Source of the DNA: JALZVT01 sp964519335 | Lineage (GTDB): Bacteria; Pseudomonadota; Gammaproteobacteria; Pseudomonadales; Azotimanducaceae | Direction: 5' to 3' | NCBI GenBank assembly: GCA_964519335.1 | Contig: CAZFIA010000161.1 | Location: 1-8,782, forward strand | Length of the DNA: 8,782 nt | Part shown: positions 1 to 7,331 of the stretch, piece by piece | Layout: each line of letters begins with the position of its first letter | Numbering within the stretch: position 1 is the stretch's first letter | Translations under genes and position numbers: made by a program | The notes under the pieces: model-generated | Told to the model about the DNA's origin: nothing | The model's input: only the letters and a program-made list of their open reading frames with translations | The model's database searches: none

Positions 1-311
1 GCCGGCACTGGTGTTGGCGCCGGTGTTACGACCGGTATCTGTATTGGAGCTGGTTCAGGTGTTGGGGCGGGCGTCGGTATTGGCGCTGGCGCGGGATTAG
101 TGGGCCCGCCGGGGGCAGTCACATTTAGTGCCGCAAAGGGACGGGTATCCGACTGCAAAGTGAGGGCTTGAAAACCCGAAGTACCACCTACAGCGTAGTC
201 AGCCAGCACGGTAGGGACGAACAGCGCAGCTGACAAAAAGGTCAGTGAAGCGCTTGTTGCCAGGAGCGCACGCCTGCACGAACCCTTAATGGAGCTAGTA
301 GATACCGTCAC
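1..311 (-). CDS. Secreted Pro/Thr-rich protein, N-terminal part only (runs off the window edge)
   Basis: The reading frame opens at a GTG (complement of 309-311), preceded by AAGGGG six bases upstream, which fixes the start. The 103 visible codons stay open to the window edge. Residues 1-15 are basic (K9, R13, R14), 16-36 are hydrophobic, and VLA/D at 35-38 is a good signal peptidase I site, so the product is exported. A short segment (38-68) follows, then a Pro-Ala-Pro-Thr low-complexity linker from about residue 70 with repeated PAP and PTP units, typical of spacers between secreted domains. The functional domain lies outside the window, so no function is assigned. The gene is divergent from the GH123-like gene, which has similar Pro/Thr linkers; the two may be co-regulated or act on related substrates (inference). 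Confidence 0.8.
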   Translation of the reverse strand, partial: MTVSTSSIKGSCRRALLATSASLTFLSAALFVPTVLADYAVGGTSGFQALTLQSDTRPFAALNVTAPGGPTNPAPAPIPTPAPTPEPAPIQIPVVTPAPTPVP

Positions 312-532
312 AGATTCCCCTTATTTGGACGGCTCGGCTGACGAATCCGCGTCAATAACCCAAGCCGAGAGCTGCTAATCAGCTGTACAACTATGTAGCA
401 ATCTAGTTGCCAACACATTTTAACGTGATTTAGCCGCGCGAAGACTTTCCAGTCGCTTACTAAACCGGATTTTTACAGCATGCCTTCGGTGTCAGAGCCG
501 AGGAAGCCTGTGAACTTAGTATTCCAACCGTT

Positions 533-562
533 TTACAAAATTATCGGACAATCTTACAAAAT
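533..562. repeat. Two direct TTACAAAAT repeats, 21 bp apart
   Basis: TTACAAAAT occurs at 533-541 and 554-562. The start-to-start distance of 21 bp is two helical turns, so both copies face the same side of the DNA. Related sequence continues around them: TATCGG occurs at 542-547 and 571-576. This arrangement suggests a binding site for a dimeric or cooperative regulator in the divergent promoter region. The regulator is unknown and chance occurrence in AT-rich DNA is possible. Confidence 0.4.
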
Positions 563-594
563 CCGAACAATATCGGTTCAAATTCTGCATTTCC

Positions 595-611
595 TTACAT
601 CTTAAATGTAA
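595..611. promoter_or_regulatory. 17-bp palindrome, candidate operator
   Basis: TTACAT (595-600) and ATGTAA (606-611) form a perfect inverted repeat around a 5-base centre. The size and symmetry fit an operator for a dimeric helix-turn-helix regulator. It lies about 350 bp before the GH123-like gene and about 285 bp before the divergent gene, so it could serve either. This is inferred from symmetry alone. Confidence 0.4.
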
Positions 612-687
612 CAAATTGAAACGAACTGTGAATGTACCTTGCGCACTTAGTCCTTTAGAGTGCCAACAATGCTGAGACGAAGGTTCA

Positions 688-706
688 GGGCGTACGTTAG
701 ACGCCC
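688..706. repeat. Inverted repeat GGGCGT / ACGCCC
   Basis: A perfect 6-bp GC-rich inverted repeat (688-693 and 701-706) surrounds a 7-base spacer. As RNA it would form a stable small hairpin in the leader of the plus-strand gene. No T-run follows it, so it is not an intrinsic terminator. It could be an operator or a leader structure. Confidence 0.35.
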
Positions 707-745
707 GCTTACAGGAGCTTCTAATTCAGCAGTTGTTTGCTATGA

Positions 746-765
746 GGCCGGGACGGCCAGTTTTT
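746..765 (+). terminator. Possible short intrinsic terminator or attenuator in the leader region
   Basis: GGCCG (746-750) and CGGCC (754-758) form a 5-bp all-GC stem with a 3-base loop, followed by AG and then five T's (761-765). This resembles a minimal rho-independent terminator on the plus strand. No gene ends just upstream. If real, it would end a short RNA started in the AT-rich region, or attenuate transcription of the secreted GH123-like gene. The stem is short and the T-run is offset by two bases, so confidence is low. Confidence 0.3.
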
Positions 766-960
766 CAAGCGATGACGGCAACCGCGCATGGATAAGCGGC
801 CCTCTGATTCGTCGCTGTCCCACCTGACTAAATATGAAACGGCCTGTTTTGGCCAACATGATTTTCGGGCGCCTATGCCGCGCCTGGCCCCCGCGCTCCT
901 TTGGATCGGAGCCGTTTGCGGGAGCGGATGCGGCCCAGGCAACCGACACTGGAGTTGAGT

Positions 961-3900
961 TTGAAAATTTCTGTATCTGGCAGTGCTCCGTGCGGGCGCG
1001 GTCGATTCGTGCGATTTGCAAAATATTTTGCAGCCGCTCGAAACCTGAGGCTTCCTAAGCTCTCGCCCCTATGGCTCGCGCCAACTCTTTTGATCGCCAC
1101 GCTACCGCTTCCAGCGGTCGCCATGCCCTTCATCACCGGGGTGCAGATTGATGCGCCCAGCAATCTGGTGGTTAACCAGATCGTTCCCATCACGGTGACC
1201 TTCACCGATGCGTCCGGCTCCGCCCGGGCACCGCAGCCAGAAACCGTAATTAACATCTCTCCGGCAGCAGCTTTCCCTTGTCTGGTCGCTCGATGTACAA
1301 ATTCTGACTACTCCGACACCTTCGTCACCCAAGCGGGACAAGCTGTCTACAGGATCTACGTACGCAGTGTTCTAGAGGGCTTCAACGCGATACGTATCAC
1401 CCATCCCAACGGCAGCACAGCGCAGGCCGTATTCAGTAGCTCGTCGGCGAGCAATAGTTCTCCGGCCGGCAACACCCCGCCGGCCCCGAGCAACCCAAGC
1501 CCAAGTGCCGGAACGCCCAGTCGGTTTGCACTCGCGGATGGCGTACCTTCAGTGCAGCTCGGCAGCTGCACCGCGGTTCGAGTCACCCTAAGAGATGACA
1601 ACGGCAATCTGGCTGCCCTGAGTGGACCGCGATTGATTGAAATTGATCCGGGCGGCGGCGTTCATCCGTCATACGATGAATGCGCAACCTATCGCAACGA
1701 CCCCCTGCCTCTTCAGCCGGGTGATACTGATCTCACCTTCTACGCTTATGTCATTAGCCCCTACACCGGAGTAGGTCAGATCACTCTTCGCGCGTCTGGT
1801 ATTGAAGAGATTCGAATACCTTTCAATGCAGGGCCTGCGACAGCCGCTAACAACACACCATCTCAACCTGCAACAACAACGCCTTCAGCACCACCAACAA
1901 CACCCCCAGCACCAACACCCCCAACGCCTACTTTGCCAGCCGCCGGTAGTGTTTCGGTGTGGGTGAATGATGGCGCCGAAAAAATTATTCAGGAAGAAAC
2001 GCGCTCCTTTGCGTCGTCTACCAGCAATGCTCTTTGGGACGGCACAACCATCCGAACCTTTGGGGCACGCAATGAAGTCGTTTCTTTTAACGTTATTGTC
2101 GACAACCGGGGTAGTGACCTCAATGCCGTCCGCGTCGACTTCGATCGACTCCAGAACGGCGGCTATGTACTCGCCACCACCAACTCCTCAGCAGCCACTG
2201 TGTTCGATTGGCGCACTCGTCCAATCGAAGTATTTACCGTCGGATACTTGAAGGTTCACGGCCTGAGTCGCCTGGCCTATGGGCTCTACGACGAGACCCA
2301 CACGCCAGAGAAATTTCGCCGCCCCTATCTTGATCTGCAGCCAACAGGACCCGCTATTGGCAGTGGCAGCTGGTTTGACCGGCCACATCACGACAAGTCA
2401 TATCCTGATATAGCTACCCCGCAGGAGATTCAGCCACATACCGTTGTTCGTTCGGGCAACTCCCAGAGCTTCTGGGTAGATGTCTATATTCCTAAAAACG
2501 CTCCGGCCGGCAGACTAACAGGGACGGTGCGCGTCACTAACGGCGGCACTGCAATCGCAAACCTGCCCATTGAAATTAACGTTCTTAACTTCACGCTCAG
2601 CGATGAAAGCGCAGCCAAATCGATGGTATTCCTGGGCGATACTGATCTCGCTGAGCGCTATTTCACCGGGCCCGGTGCCGCAGGCTCTCTGCCAGCAAGC
2701 AGCTACGCCGATTACCGGAAGATTGTCGATCGTCATTTCATGCTGGCCTGGCGTCACCGTATCAGCCTTATCGATAGCAACGCTCTGGTCGCGTTTTCAA
2801 CCACTCCAGTTGACGCCCCAAATGAGGACTGGCAAAAACGTCTGCGCGGTGACCTCTACACCGCAGACAACGGCTACGCTGGGCCTGGCGAGAACCGGCC
2901 CCACGATATATTCAGTATCGGGACCTACTCAAACTGGACGGTGTGGTGGAATTTACGCGGTTACGACCCGGTTGATCCCCTCTTCAATCCAAGCCTGCCG
3001 AGATCGCACCTCGTAAACACCCTGCGCTTCAGAACCGATCAATGGGAAAGCTGGTTTCGTAACAATGCCCCCAACGTAAAGCGTTTTTTCTATGTTGACG
3101 ACGAACCAACGTACACCCAGTCCCGCAACCCTAATTTCCCAACCGTCGAATACGCCAACCTCGTCAGTCAGACGGTGAAAGAAAATCCGGGACCCGGAGG
3201 CGACCTGCCGACCTTCATAACTGCAAGCCCGCTTCTTTACGAAAGCGATTTACCCCACACCAACTTGCTAGGTGACGTTATTGCGTATGGTGAAACCGAT
3301 AGGTACGAAGCTGCAAAGGCAGCGATCAACGCCGACCCTGATCGCGAGTACTTCATGTACAACGGCCGGCGTCCCGCATCTGGTACTTTTGTAATCGACG
3401 ACGACGGCGTTGCCTTGCGCGAGCTGGCCTGGGGTCAATACAAGAAGGGCATAAGTCGCTGGTTCTACTGGCACAGCACCTACTACAACAACTTTCAGGG
3501 TGGGCCTTCGTCACGCAACTTGATCGAAGTGGATCCTGAAGGTCCCAACTTCAGACGTGGCAGCCACACCAACGTATATAAGAGCGCACAGACTTTCGGC
3601 GGCCATACTCATTTCGACGCGTCCATCGGCGAAACGGGTTGGAACTACTCTAACGGTGATGGTGTGCTGATGTACCCTGGCACCGATCAGGTTTTTCCAG
3701 AAGAGAGCAAGGGTGTTCCCGGACCGATTGCCAGCTTGCGCTTAAAGCACTGGCGTCGAGGCATACAAGACGTTATCTACATCGAGCAGGCGATGGCCCG
3801 CGATGCAAACGCAACCCAGGCTATCATCAACCAAATGGTGCCAGAGGTGATGTGGGAACTTGGAGTCAACGACCCCAACGATCCCACCTACGTGACAAAA

Positions 3901-3987
3901 CCACCAAGCTGGCCTACAGATCCGGATGTTTGGGAAGACGCCAGACGCCAGTTAGTCAATATTATTATGGGCTACGAGGCGCTTTAG
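961..3987 (+). CDS. Secreted GH123/DUF4091-type glycoside hydrolase-like protein with N-terminal accessory modules
   Basis: A protein of about 1008 residues. I chose the TTG at 961 because GGAG (951-954) lies six bases before it; TTG 901 or ATG 928 would add 20 or 11 residues. Residues 37-50 are hydrophobic with AVA at 52-54, a signal peptidase site after a long n-region. Two beta-type modules follow (about 55-155 and 188-290), each with one Cys pair (C107/C112; C203/C241), separated by Ser/Pro (159-187) and Thr/Pro (298-328) linkers. The rest resembles DUF4091/GH123 proteins: an adjacent Asp-Glu pair in VDDEP (D714, E715), as in GH123 substrate-assisted hexosaminidases; a YNGRRP segment near 800; and GDGVLMYPG followed by GPIASLRLKHWRRGI near 899-935, typical of the DUF4091 C-terminus. 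Likely role: exported hydrolysis of an N-acetylhexosamine glycan; the substrate is not determined. The 3' end overlaps the convergent rhodanese gene by 23 bp. Confidence 0.85.
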   Translation: MKISVSGSAPCGRGRFVRFAKYFAAARNLRLPKLSPLWLAPTLLIATLPLPAVAMPFITGVQIDAPSNLVVNQIVPITVTFTDASGSARAPQPETVINISPAAAFPCLVARCTNSDYSDTFVTQAGQAVYRIYVRSVLEGFNAIRITHPNGSTAQAVFSSSSASNSSPAGNTPPAPSNPSPSAGTPSRFALADGVPSVQLGSCTAVRVTLRDDNGNLAALSGPRLIEIDPGGGVHPSYDECATYRNDPLPLQPGDTDLTFYAYVISPYTGVGQITLRASGIEEIRIPFNAGPATAANNTPSQPATTTPSAPPTTPPAPTPPTPTLPAAGSVSVWVNDGAEKIIQEETRSFASSTSNALWDGTTIRTFGARNEVVSFNVIVDNRGSDLNAVRVDFDRLQNGGYVLATTNSSAATVFDWRTRPIEVFTVGYLKVHGLSRLAYGLYDETHTPEKFRRPYLDLQPTGPAIGSGSWFDRPHHDKSYPDIATPQEIQPHTVVRSGNSQSFWVDVYIPKNAPAGRLTGTVRVTNGGTAIANLPIEINVLNFTLSDESAAKSMVFLGDTDLAERYFTGPGAAGSLPASSYADYRKIVDRHFMLAWRHRISLIDSNALVAFSTTPVDAPNEDWQKRLRGDLYTADNGYAGPGENRPHDIFSIGTYSNWTVWWNLRGYDPVDPLFNPSLPRSHLVNTLRFRTDQWESWFRNNAPNVKRFFYVDDEPTYTQSRNPNFPTVEYANLVSQTVKENPGPGGDLPTFITASPLLYESDLPHTNLLGDVIAYGETDRYEAAKAAINADPDREYFMYNGRRPASGTFVIDDDGVALRELAWGQYKKGISRWFYWHSTYYNNFQGGPSSRNLIEVDPEGPNFRRGSHTNVYKSAQTFGGHTHFDASIGETGWNYSNGDGVLMYPGTDQVFPEESKGVPGPIASLRLKHWRRGIQDVIYIEQAMARDANATQAIINQMVPEVMWELGVNDPNDPTYVTKPPSWPTDPDVWEDARRQLVNIIMGYEAL

Positions 3988-4522
3988 CGCGTTCAAGCCG
4001 ATCAGCGTCAAGATAGCGCCAGCCCCACCAAAAACTGTAGGGATGCACTTTGGTGGTGGGGCCCTGCGCATCCACCAAGGGCTCCCCGCCGTTTGCCCAG
4101 GCAAATATTGACCCTGACAGATTGACGACCGGCGGCTGCTCAGCTGCCGAGTTTCGCTCAAGAAACGCCTCAGCCGCGATCGATGATCGCACCCCTACCG
4201 TGCAATAGAACACCATAGCCTTGTTGGGATGTTCCTCTCGCAGGGCATCAATATCCGCAGGCTCCGGGGCGTGCACCGCACCCGGCAGATGACTGGTTTC
4301 GTACTCTTCGCGCTTACGCACGTCGACCAGCAAAGCCTCTGGAAACTCGGTTTTTAGCTCGGCGACAGAGATATGTCTCACGCCGGGATAATCCCGCTCG
4401 ACAGTCAATGCCAACGAATTCAACCGCTTAACTGCCTTCGGTGGCTCGCTCGCGGCCACATTGTTTGACAATAAACTGACAGCTGTCACAACAAACAGGG
4501 TGATGAAAATTGGCCGCAACAT
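3965..4522 (-). CDS. Exported single-domain rhodanese-like protein
   Basis: A protein of 185 residues with an ATG start. Residues 5-24 form a signal peptide h-region ending in VAA/S, so the domain should act in the periplasm. The rhodanese fold spans about 48-150: LLVDVRKREEYETSHLPGA (64-82) is the usual CH2A-like segment, and C107 starts the six-residue loop CTVGVR followed by S113, the catalytic persulfide-forming loop of sulfurtransferases. NLSGSIFAWANGGEPL (134-149) is the usual C-terminal motif. A tail with KVHPY (158-162) and two tryptophans follows. The donor and acceptor are unknown. It is divergent from the small exported protein at 4591 across a 68-bp promoter region, and its 3' end overlaps the GH123-like gene by 23 bp. 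Here the active Cys is intact, unlike the UGA-bearing loop of the DedA-rhodanese gene. Confidence 0.9.
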   Translation of the reverse strand: MLRPIFITLFVVTAVSLLSNNVAASEPPKAVKRLNSLALTVERDYPGVRHISVAELKTEFPEALLVDVRKREEYETSHLPGAVHAPEPADIDALREEHPNKAMVFYCTVGVRSSIAAEAFLERNSAAEQPPVVNLSGSIFAWANGGEPLVDAQGPTTKVHPYSFWWGWRYLDADRLERAKAPRSP

Positions 4523-4552
4523 GATTGAAACTCACGTACCTCTTGGTGGTCG

Positions 4553-4558
4553 TATACT
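4553..4558 (+). promoter_or_regulatory. Candidate -10 box TATACT for the gene at 4591
   Basis: TATACT matches five of six positions of the sigma-70 -10 consensus. It sits in the 68-bp gap between the divergent rhodanese and small-protein genes and would give a leader of roughly 25 bases. The only -35-like TTGAAA (4525-4530) is 22 bp away, which is too far, so the promoter may be activator-dependent or the match a chance one. Confidence 0.4.
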
Positions 4559-4590
4559 AGACCTAACAAATAGACTCGGAGCACATCACT

Positions 4591-5043
4591 TTGTTCAGCA
4601 CTAAACTATTAGGCCAACGCCGGCCTTCAAAATTACCCGCCCTGATTTACGCTTTGCTTCTAGCTCCTCTGGCTCTTCTGGGTACTCACCCAGTCGCAGC
4701 ATCCGGCAGCTCTGGTGGTTTTTCTGGCGGAGGCGGTGCCCCCTCAGCGCCCGCTCCGCGAGTGGTCGATGAAGTCTATGAGTTTGGCAAAGCGCTCTAT
4801 CTGGGCCGCGCGCCCGGCGCCAAGAAGGTGAACTACTGTGTGAACGTAGACGGAGCGCCCAAGAAACTTCGCGGTCGTACCTTGCGAGACTACAAAGGCG
4901 CAAAACAACTCGACTTCGCAAATGCGCTGGTCAACTGTCAGCAGCCTGATGAGCTTGCGCTGGCGGGCGTTAAGAGAGAAGAGATTGCCTACGTGATCTA
5001 CTACTTGAACAAGCGCTACAGGCTCAATCTGTCTGACGCTTAA
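4591..5043 (+). CDS. Small exported protein of unknown function with a two-Cys C-terminal domain
   Basis: A protein of 150 residues from a TTG start; GGAG at 4578-4581 lies nine bases before it. Residues 15-31 are hydrophobic with a likely cleavage at VAA/S (35-38), followed by a Gly/Ser/Pro-rich stretch (38-56). The remaining globular part (57-146) has two cysteines, C83 and C116, which could form a disulfide. The segments EFGKALYLGR (64-73) and EIAYVIYYLNKRYRLNL (131-147) recall the first and last helices of class I cytochrome c domains. There is no CxxCH motif, so covalent heme attachment is not expected. I do not recognise the family, and the cytochrome-like fold is speculation. The 3' end overlaps the convergent GT-C gene by 20 bp. 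Confidence 0.8.
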   Translation: MFSTKLLGQRRPSKLPALIYALLLAPLALLGTHPVAASGSSGGFSGGGGAPSAPAPRVVDEVYEFGKALYLGRAPGAKKVNYCVNVDGAPKKLRGRTLRDYKGAKQLDFANALVNCQQPDELALAGVKREEIAYVIYYLNKRYRLNLSDA

Positions 5044-6532
5044 GAACCCGAGTTCGCCCAACCCTGCGAAGATCCAGGATGAGTGCTAGGCCAATCGATC
5101 CAAATTCGACGGTCAGCACCCAACCTGGAACGGTGTAGAGCGCTCCCAAGCTACTAAGTGCATCGCCGCTGGAAACGTTGATGCCACTCAAATAACTGAG
5201 TAACACCGCAAAGGATGCAACCCAGGGCGTATAGCAGGGGACAATCACCGCAAACGGCAGCCACCAGACCAGATACCAGGGGTTGAGAGAGGGCAACACG
5301 AACAGAAACAAACCAAGCAGCACCACCAAGACGGGCGCTGCTGGAAGCGGCTGGCCCAGGAGAAATGTTGGTAGATCCGATTTTCCTAAATCGATGTGCC
5401 TACCAACCATCGCGTTAATCCAGGCCAGCATCCAAAGAACCGCGAACACGCCAAGCGCCGTGCGCTGAAACAATACCAGGTCGCGAACCCCCAACCAGTA
5501 CCCAAACTCATAGAGCCCAGCGTTAAAAAACCATCCTTGCCCCATAGCGCGCAATCCTTCCGGCAGCCAAACCCCCGCCACGGCCCTTACTGAGGAAAAG
5601 AGATCAAAGCCAACAAATGGCAAGGTAATAAGCAAGATTCCCAAGCCAAAACCCGCCATCGCCTGCACCCTGAATCGAATCAGAAACGGGGCAACCACCA
5701 GAGCAAAAGGTTTGACGCCCACAGCCAGCGCGAGCAAGAAACCAATAAGCAAAAGTCTTAGCGTGTTCTTGTTCGCCTGTTTCTTTTCATGACTTTGCCC
5801 CTGACTCTCCCCCTGAAAGAGAAAAAAGGCAGCGAGCACAAACAAGACTCCCAGGAGGTCCGGGTGAGCCGTAGTGGCGAACTCTTTAATCACTAAAGGC
5901 GACCAGGCGTATAGCAACCAGCAAATCAGATGAGACCGGGAACCGATCGGCACACACTTAAGCAAGATGAGCAACACTGCGACATCAGCCAAAGCAAGCA
6001 GACACTGCAAGGGCCAGAGCGCTCCGGGGGCAATCTGATAACTCAAGCCAAAAACGAGCTGGAGGGTTGGCCCGTAGATCGTGGGGAGACCGGGATGATT
6101 GATGCCATCGAGAATGGTTTCAAACCGTTCACCCAGGTTTGGGCTTGCAAAAAATTCAGCCGGTGCAGGCCCGTAGGGAGAGCCGTTCTCCACAAACATC
6201 CGACCGTCCCACAGATACCGATAAAAGTCGTCTTCGAGCACGGGAAAGGTGAGAACGCCAAGCAATCTAAACAATAGAGCAAAGGCCAGTACCCAGAGCA
6301 GCGTCGATCGGTAGCCCCTTGTCTCAGAGCCGCCAGGAGCCTGAACGTCACCAAATCGCAGCCAGGCCACCAGCAAGATCAGAACGGCGCCCGCGCCGCC
6401 ATAGACCCAGGCGGCGTCCCCAAGGCTTGCCGCCCCGTAGCCATCAGAGACCCTGCTCATATACAAATAGAGCCCAGCGCAAGCGCTACCCGCCCCAAAA
6501 ACGGGCAAACTAACTGATCTCAGTGTTGTCAT
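5024..6532 (-). CDS. Polytopic GT-C glycosyltransferase (GT87/MptB-like), polyprenyl-phosphate sugar dependent
   Basis: A protein of 502 residues with many hydrophobic segments (about 5-24, 43-58, 77-98, 155-190, 200-240, 257-286, 293-310, 355-375, 398-448 and 466-486), an integral inner-membrane protein. The first outer loop carries EDDFYRYLWDG (100-110), the acidic motif of GT-C enzymes that binds the lipid-linked sugar phosphate. It is followed by HPGLPTIYGP (146-155), a WSPLVIKEF...HPD segment (210-224) and NPWYLVWWLPFA (417-428). All are typical of mannosyltransferases that use polyprenyl-phosphate mannose or a related donor on the periplasmic face. The sugar and acceptor are not determined. 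A hydrophilic, lysine-rich loop (240-256) interrupts the middle. It starts only 7 bp from the divergent GT2 gene, a likely donor synthase. The Shine-Dalgarno is weak. The stop is TGA, so UGA works as a terminator elsewhere in this genome. Confidence 0.85.
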   Translation of the reverse strand: MTTLRSVSLPVFGAGSACAGLYLYMSRVSDGYGAASLGDAAWVYGGAGAVLILLVAWLRFGDVQAPGGSETRGYRSTLLWVLAFALLFRLLGVLTFPVLEDDFYRYLWDGRMFVENGSPYGPAPAEFFASPNLGERFETILDGINHPGLPTIYGPTLQLVFGLSYQIAPGALWPLQCLLALADVAVLLILLKCVPIGSRSHLICWLLYAWSPLVIKEFATTAHPDLLGVLFVLAAFFLFQGESQGQSHEKKQANKNTLRLLLIGFLLALAVGVKPFALVVAPFLIRFRVQAMAGFGLGILLITLPFVGFDLFSSVRAVAGVWLPEGLRAMGQGWFFNAGLYEFGYWLGVRDLVLFQRTALGVFAVLWMLAWINAMVGRHIDLGKSDLPTFLLGQPLPAAPVLVVLLGLFLFVLPSLNPWYLVWWLPFAVIVPCYTPWVASFAVLLSYLSGINVSSGDALSSLGALYTVPGWVLTVEFGSIGLALILDLRRVGRTRVLKRQTD

Positions 6533-6539
6533 AGACTCT

Positions 6540-7331
6540 ATGTATCACGGCAAAACAATTGGCGTCGTCATTCCGGCGCATAACGAGGCACCCAGCATCG
6601 CAGCGGTGATCAATGATCTGCTCGCGCTGGGCGGGATTGTTGACCACATCGTGGTGTGTGACAACGCATCCACCGACGCAACGGCCCAGATTGCAGAATC
6701 AGCGGGTGCGACGGTTGCCCGGGAACCTCAAAAAGGCTACGGCGCCGCCTGTTTAAAGGGGCTCGAGGTGCTGCCCGCCGTCGATTGGATCCTGTTTGTT
6801 GACGGTGATGGGGCGATGCAAGCCACAGATCTACCCCGCCTGCTGGACAAGCTCGCTGATGGCGCACATCTGGTCATTGGGTCAAGGACGCTCGGCGAGA
6901 GGGAAGGGCACCTGCAGCCGGGGGCTCTCACTCCACATCAGCGCTGGGGGAACTGGCTGGCATCTGCACTGCTCAGTGCGATCTGGCTGCGTAAGACAGA
7001 TAAGGTAGTCACCGACCTTGGGCCGTTCAGAGCAATCGCGCGCACCGATCTCGAAAGAATCAACATGCAAGACAGAGCGTACGGCTGGACCGTTGAAATG
7101 CAGGCTAAAGCACTGGATGCGGGGATGGACGTGGTCGAAGTACCGGTCGCAAGCCTGTGCCGAATCGGCACCTCAAAAATCAGCGGTACCTGGCGCGGCA
7201 GCCTCGGCGCAAGCGTTGGCATTCTTAGCACGCTGTTTGGTATTGGCTTACCCGCCCTGTGGGCACAACTGCTGTTGTCTATTAACATCGAGTCCAGTTC
7301 AAAGGACTCGTTGTGGAAGAAGCCCTCCTAA
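6540..7331 (+). CDS. GT2 family glycosyltransferase, DPM1/polyprenyl-phosphate sugar synthase-like
   Basis: A protein of 263 residues. The fold begins at once with TIGVVIPAHNEAPSI (6-20), the first strand and nucleotide-binding loop of GT-A enzymes, so the ATG at 6540 is right although no clear Shine-Dalgarno precedes it. DNASTDAT (41-48) and the metal-binding DGD (88-90) follow. QRWGNWLAS (134-142), VTDLGPFRAI (157-166) and KISGTWRG (213-220) are typical of bacterial DPM1-like enzymes that move a sugar from UDP or GDP to polyprenyl phosphate at the cytoplasmic face. A hydrophobic C-terminal stretch (about 224-248) may anchor it to the membrane. The last 19 bp overlap the DedA-rhodanese gene, implying one transcript and translational coupling. 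It probably makes the donor for the divergent GT-C enzyme (inference). The sugar is not known. Confidence 0.9.
   Translation: MYHGKTIGVVIPAHNEAPSIAAVINDLLALGGIVDHIVVCDNASTDATAQIAESAGATVAREPQKGYGAACLKGLEVLPAVDWILFVDGDGAMQATDLPRLLDKLADGAHLVIGSRTLGEREGHLQPGALTPHQRWGNWLASALLSAIWLRKTDKVVTDLGPFRAIARTDLERINMQDRAYGWTVEMQAKALDAGMDVVEVPVASLCRIGTSKISGTWRGSLGASVGILSTLFGIGLPALWAQLLLSINIESSSKDSLWKKPS

Larger units (their letters stand above)
312..960. other. Long divergent intergenic region without a convincing gene
   Basis: No frame here has both a credible start and a protein-like composition. The part from about 400 to 640 is clearly more AT-rich than its surroundings, as expected of a divergent promoter region for the two secreted-protein genes on either side. 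It holds paired TTACAAAAT repeats, a TTACAT/ATGTAA palindrome, a GGGCGT/ACGCCC inverted repeat and a short GC hairpin followed by five T's. No -35/-10 pair with good spacing could be assigned on either strand. Part of 901-960 would be coding if the downstream gene uses its earlier possible starts (TTG 901 or ATG 928). Confidence 0.6.

Noticed and set aside
1..100. GGTGTTGG-type repeated sequence at the window start as a satellite or CRISPR-like array
   Set aside because: It is explained by codons for a Pro-Ala-Pro-Thr linker on the minus strand; units are irregular and there are no spacers.
370..386. AGCTG / CAGCT inverted repeat
   Set aside because: Only a few base pairs, no T-run and no link to a gene boundary; likely chance.
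742..795. Possible 17-codon leader peptide (ATG 742 to TAA 795)
   Set aside because: The nearest Shine-Dalgarno-like AGGAG is about 25 bases upstream, too far, and the peptide has no run of regulatory codons.
834..1058. Open frame of 74 codons on the plus strand before the GH123-like gene
   Set aside because: Overlaps the start of the large gene in another frame, has no Shine-Dalgarno and no recognisable protein composition.
6043..6354. Open frames of 100 or so codons inside the GT-C gene, both strands
   Set aside because: They are other-frame shadows of a well-supported membrane protein gene.
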